Shown: in pieces, positions 62,698-64,000 of the stretch
Position numbering within the stretch: position 1 is the stretch's first letter
How the letters are laid out: every line of letters starts with the position of its first letter
Source: Rhizobium brockwellii
Lineage (GTDB): Bacteria; Pseudomonadota; Alphaproteobacteria; Rhizobiales; Rhizobiaceae
DNA: 64,000 nt
Direction: 5' to 3'
NCBI RefSeq assembly: GCF_000769405.2
Contig: NZ_CP053442.1
Coordinates: 62,001 to 126,000, forward strand
Program-made: the position numbers and the translations under genes
The notes under the pieces: generated by a model
What the model was told of the DNA's origin: nothing
What the model saw: only the letters and a program-made list of their open reading frames with translations
The model's database searches: none

Positions 62698-64000
62698 TCA
62701 GTTCTTGACCGTGTCTTCCAGGAAGAACCGGCCGAGCGGGTTCTGGTAGAAGTTCTCGATATTCTTGCGAGAGACGTTGATATAGGGGCTGTAATAGAGG
62801 TCGATCCAGTTGACGTCGTCCTTGGCCATCTTCTGCAGATCGACATACATCTGTTCGCGCTTCTTCGGGTCGAGCTCGAGACGCGCCTTGGCAACCAGTT
62901 CCTTCACCGCCTCGTTCTTGTAGTTGGTCGAATAGTTGTTGTTGGAATCGTGGCCGAGGACGAAGGTGGTCTTCTGGTCCGGATCGAGAATGTCATTGGT
63001 CCAGTAGTTGACCGAGACGTCGTAGTCGCCGGCAACGATCATGTCCCATTCCTGGCTCGGGTCGACCTTCTGCAAATTGGCGGTGATGCCGGCCTTCTGC
63101 AGTTGCTGCTGGACCAGAACGGCCGTCTGTTCGTCGACTTCGTCGCCGGCGCGGACCAGATAATTCAGCGTCAGGTCCGAGACGCCGGCGGCGGCCAGCA
63201 ACTCCTTTGCCTTTTCGGGATCATAAGGCCGCTGCAGGTTGTCGGCATAATAATAGAGCGCGCCCTTCGGAATATAGGAGTTGGCGACGGTGCCCTGGCC
63301 GAAGGTGACGGTATCGACGATTGCCTTCTTGTCGATCGCGAGATCCAGCGCCTGGCGGACTTCCTTTTTGCCGAGCGCGCCATGCGCATGATTGATCAGA
63401 AGATGATCCTCGCGAGTCGAAGCGTCGATATCGACGTTGAGGTTCGGGTCCTTCTTCAACTCCTCGACGCGAGAAAAGGGAACGAAGATCGCCGTATCCA
63501 GCTCGCCGGCCTGAACGTTCAGCATGCGGGTATTGTCGTCAGGCACCGAGATCCACTCGACACCGTCGAGCTTCACCCGGTCCGCCTGCCAGAAATTCGG
63601 GTTCTTCTTCAGGATGACGCGGTCGCCGCGCCGCCATTCCTCGACGGTGAACGCGCCGGATGCGATCGGCTTTTCGCCATAGACGTCGGGACCGAGCGAT
63701 TCCATGCCCTTCTTGGAGATGACCGAGGCATTGGGCAGCGCCAGCGTCGAAAGGAACGGCGCGGACTGGTTCTTGAGCTTGATCGTCAGCGTGTGCGCGT
63801 CGGTCGCCACGGCCGTGTCGATCACCTTATAGGAATCGCTCCAGAGCGATGCAGCGTCATCGCGGATGCGCAGCAGGCTGTAGGCCGCATCTTCCGCCGT
63901 CAGCGGCGAACCGTCGGAGAATTTCGCGTCGCGGATCTTGAACGTGTAGGTCAGCCCGTCATCCGAGGTGGTCCAGCTTTCGGCAAGGCCCGGCTCCAGT
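62698..64000 (-). CDS. Peptide-type ABC substrate-binding protein, family 5 (5' end outside window)
   Basis: The frame stays open from the stop at 62698 to the window's right edge, about 434 codons. The visible part contains the SBP family 5 landmarks in order: a SWTTSDDGLTYTFKIRDAKFSDG segment near the edge, TAEDAAYSLLR, GAFTVEEWRRGDRVILKKNPNFW, RQALDLAIDKKAIVD, and YDPEKAKELLAAAG. It is a periplasmic receptor for peptides or a related ligand. The signal peptide and the other importer genes are beyond the edge or not adjacent; a GTG at 63825 is internal, not the start. Confidence 0.92.
   Translation of the reverse strand, partial: LEPGLAESWTTSDDGLTYTFKIRDAKFSDGSPLTAEDAAYSLLRIRDDAASLWSDSYKVIDTAVATDAHTLTIKLKNQSAPFLSTLALPNASVISKKGMESLGPDVYGEKPIASGAFTVEEWRRGDRVILKKNPNFWQADRVKLDGVEWISVPDDNTRMLNVQAGELDTAIFVPFSRVEELKKDPNLNVDIDASTREDHLLINHAHGALGKKEVRQALDLAIDKKAIVDTVTFGQGTVANSYIPKGALYYYADNLQRPYDPEKAKELLAAAGVSDLTLNYLVRAGDEVDEQTAVLVQQQLQKAGITANLQKVDPSQEWDMIVAGDYDVSVNYWTNDILDPDQKTTFVLGHDSNNNYSTNYKNEAVKELVAKARLELDPKKREQMYVDLQKMAKDDVNWIDLYYSPYINVSRKNIENFYQNPLGRFFLEDTVKN

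Overview
The window is GC-rich, gene-dense DNA that looks like an alphaproteobacterial genome of the Rhizobium leguminosarum/etli type. The clues are the codon use, the number of ABC importers, a YghU-type GST, rhizobial-style palindromic intergenic repeats (a 50-bp palindrome at 20833-20882 and a ~100-bp element at 34784-34885 and 40755-40857), and many LacI-controlled sugar operons. The density of accessory catabolic operons and the lack of rRNA, tRNA or core information genes suggest a megaplasmid or chromid. That replicon assignment is inference.

Layout. 1-3.8 kb: the end of a LacI regulator followed by an inositol-monophosphatase-family gene, a TPR-GGDEF diguanylate cyclase and a GDPD-like protein. 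3.98-19.7 kb: a probable organosulfur scavenging island. It holds a peptide-type and a ribose-type ABC importer, two NtaA/SnaA/DszA-type flavin monooxygenases, two SfnB/DszC-like acyl-CoA-dehydrogenase-fold enzymes and a class V aminotransferase, arranged around a divergent promoter region near 14.3 kb. 19.8-27.3 kb: a LacI repressor divergent from a Gfo/Idh/MocA dehydrogenase, a TIM-barrel isomerase/epimerase and a MalEFGK-type importer, with a perfect LacI operator at 20970-20983. 27.5-35.8 kb: a second LacI-led operon with its own operator pair. It encodes a ribose/fructose-type importer, then a phosphotriesterase-family hydrolase, a GATase-like protein, a BtpA/SgcQ-family protein, a TenA-like protein and a ribokinase. 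This is the best candidate for an undescribed catabolic pathway.

35.9-39.8 kb: a large hybrid histidine kinase. 39.9-44.8 kb: a second IMPase-family gene beside a ferric/polyamine-type ABC importer. 45.0-48.0 kb: msrA, a LysR regulator and the divergent SDR-RraA pair; the SDR has lost its YxxxK motif. 48.1-55.3 kb: a six-gene operon with a BMP-type nucleoside-like importer, an amidase and a CodA-like deaminase. 55.5-57.7 kb: a three-gene phospholipid cassette (CDP-alcohol phosphotransferase, PlsC-like acyltransferase, CdsA). 57.7-64 kb: CbpM/CbpA chaperones, a universal stress protein, an HIBADH-like dehydrogenase, a low-GC gap, an ABM-domain monooxygenase, YghU, and a peptide-type binding protein that runs off the right edge.

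The genes form self-contained uptake-plus-catabolism modules. Importer genes and enzymes are translationally coupled (ATGA or TGATG overlaps), and several modules have a dedicated regulator. Five complete importers, one split importer and one partial binding protein are present. Start codons were chosen from ribosome-binding sites, family length and overlap; uncertain ones are noted. Functions rest on reading motifs by eye, without database searches.
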